DNA from: GWF2-43-63 sp035390965
GTDB lineage: Bacteria; Bacteroidota; Bacteroidia; Bacteroidales; DTU049
Assembly (NCBI GenBank): GCA_035390965.1
Contig: DAOPKE010000002.1
Location: 25,842-89,841, forward strand
Direction: 5' to 3'
DNA: 64,000 nucleotides
Part shown: piece by piece, positions 63,726-64,000 of the stretch
Layout: the number at the start of each line of letters is the position of its first letter
How positions within the stretch are numbered: position 1 is the first letter of the stretch
Position numbers and translations under genes: made by a program
Notes under the pieces: model-generated
What the model was told of the DNA's origin: nothing
The model's input: the letters and a program-made list of their open reading frames with translations, nothing else
The model's database searches: none

Positions 63726-63914
63726 CAGCTAACTCTCAGAAGGAGTCCGAAGTAATTGGTGAGCAGTGATCAGCAAACAGTGAGCTTTTGCTGTACACAC
63801 AACGAAGCGTTGTTTGCATTTCAGATTTAAACCTCATGTTAATATAGAATTTCGCTGAATATTCATCAGCCAACGCTCACCGCTCACTGCTCACCGCTGA
63901 AAATAGTTTCGTAT
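63726..63914. other. Intergenic region with CGCTCACTG-type repeats
   Basis: GTGAGCAGTGATCAGCAAAC-type units lie at 63759-63786, and CGCTCACCGCTCACTGC units at 63873-63898. Both are partial forms of the third module of the composite repeat. Confidence 0.7.
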
Positions 63915-64000
63915 TTAAATAAACCTCACCAGCGTGATCCCCTCGCCTCCCATTTGCAGCGGTGCATCAGTGAATTCGAGCATATCCTTGTATTGCCGCA
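63915..64000 (-). CDS. C-terminal end of a probable MutS2/Smr-domain protein (5' partial)
   Basis: The minus-strand frame ends at TAA (63915-63917) and encodes 28 residues, RQYKDMLEFTDAP then LQMGGEGITLVRFI. The final GGEGITLV pattern fits the last strands of Smr domains as in MutS2 (GGxGxTxVxL). Too short to be certain; the rest lies beyond the window. Confidence 0.5.
   Translation of the reverse strand, partial: RQYKDMLEFTDAPLQMGGEGITLVRFI

Overview
The window looks like a chromosomal contig from a member of the Bacteroidota, probably a Bacteroidales-like environmental genome assembled from a metagenome. The evidence is: two very large secreted proteins ending in type IX secretion (T9SS) sorting domains, an S46 dipeptidyl-peptidase, a short (287 aa) primary sigma factor, many Bacteroidota-type promoters (TAnnTTTG -7 boxes, one with a perfect TTTG-N19-TAnnTTTG), LVSC/AASC lipoprotein signals, and the conserved glgA-like / panC / panD divergent arrangement. 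A run of exactly 100 N at 688-787 marks an assembly join. I see no rRNA, CRISPR array, prophage, plasmid functions or recognisable anti-phage system.

Layout. 1-3290 (+): the end of a PD40/OmpA envelope protein and an S46 peptidase. 3327-15794 (all -): a pfkA-priA-HEAT-like operon, a family 9 glycosyltransferase, a DUF4139 protein with a small membrane protein, an alanine-racemase-like enzyme coupled to an acetyltransferase, an S4 RNA-binding protein, and the GTPases era and der. 15873-20360: initiator tRNA, a repeat-filled 0.8-kb spacer, a secreted S8 protease (+), then an ORF6N gene, a REP-associated transposase and an SSB-like gene (-). 20748-30022 (-): methyltransferase, tspO, an AsmA-like protein, thiL, SprT-like, lepA and two envelope proteins. 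30560-42610: a divergent pgk, a lipoprotein, an HTH protein, a 2317-aa Ig-repeat T9SS protein and a lipoprotein with an odd Cys/His motif. 42961-48996 (-): hisS, a membrane protein with a flippase, the primary sigma factor and HtrA. 49184-52281 (+): dapF, an acetyltransferase and mltG. 52315-54518 (-): acpP-fabF-rnc. 54721-57990 (-): a second T9SS protein sharing its N-terminal module with the 2317-aa protein. 58193 to the end: histidine kinase, lipoprotein, glgA-like (-), panC-panD, an LPG-synthase-like membrane protein, rfaE2, and the tail of a probable MutS2/Smr gene (-).

Most genes are core housekeeping (glycolysis, replication restart, ribosome assembly and translation GTPases, fatty acid and peptidoglycan synthesis, pantothenate). 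The accessory signal lies in two places. First is the cell-surface set: the two paralogous T9SS proteins, the S46 and S8 proteases and the lipoproteins. Second is an unusually rich set of intergenic repeats, in at least six sequence families. Several fold into small hairpins with 3-nt loops, some carry paired base changes, and one composite repeat recurs with its module order kept in inverted orientation. A REP-associated tyrosine transposase and an ORF6N gene bracketed by 86-bp direct repeats sit in this landscape. No clear undescribed multi-gene system is visible; the best candidates for novelty are the repeat families, the shared T9SS module, and the altered pgk.
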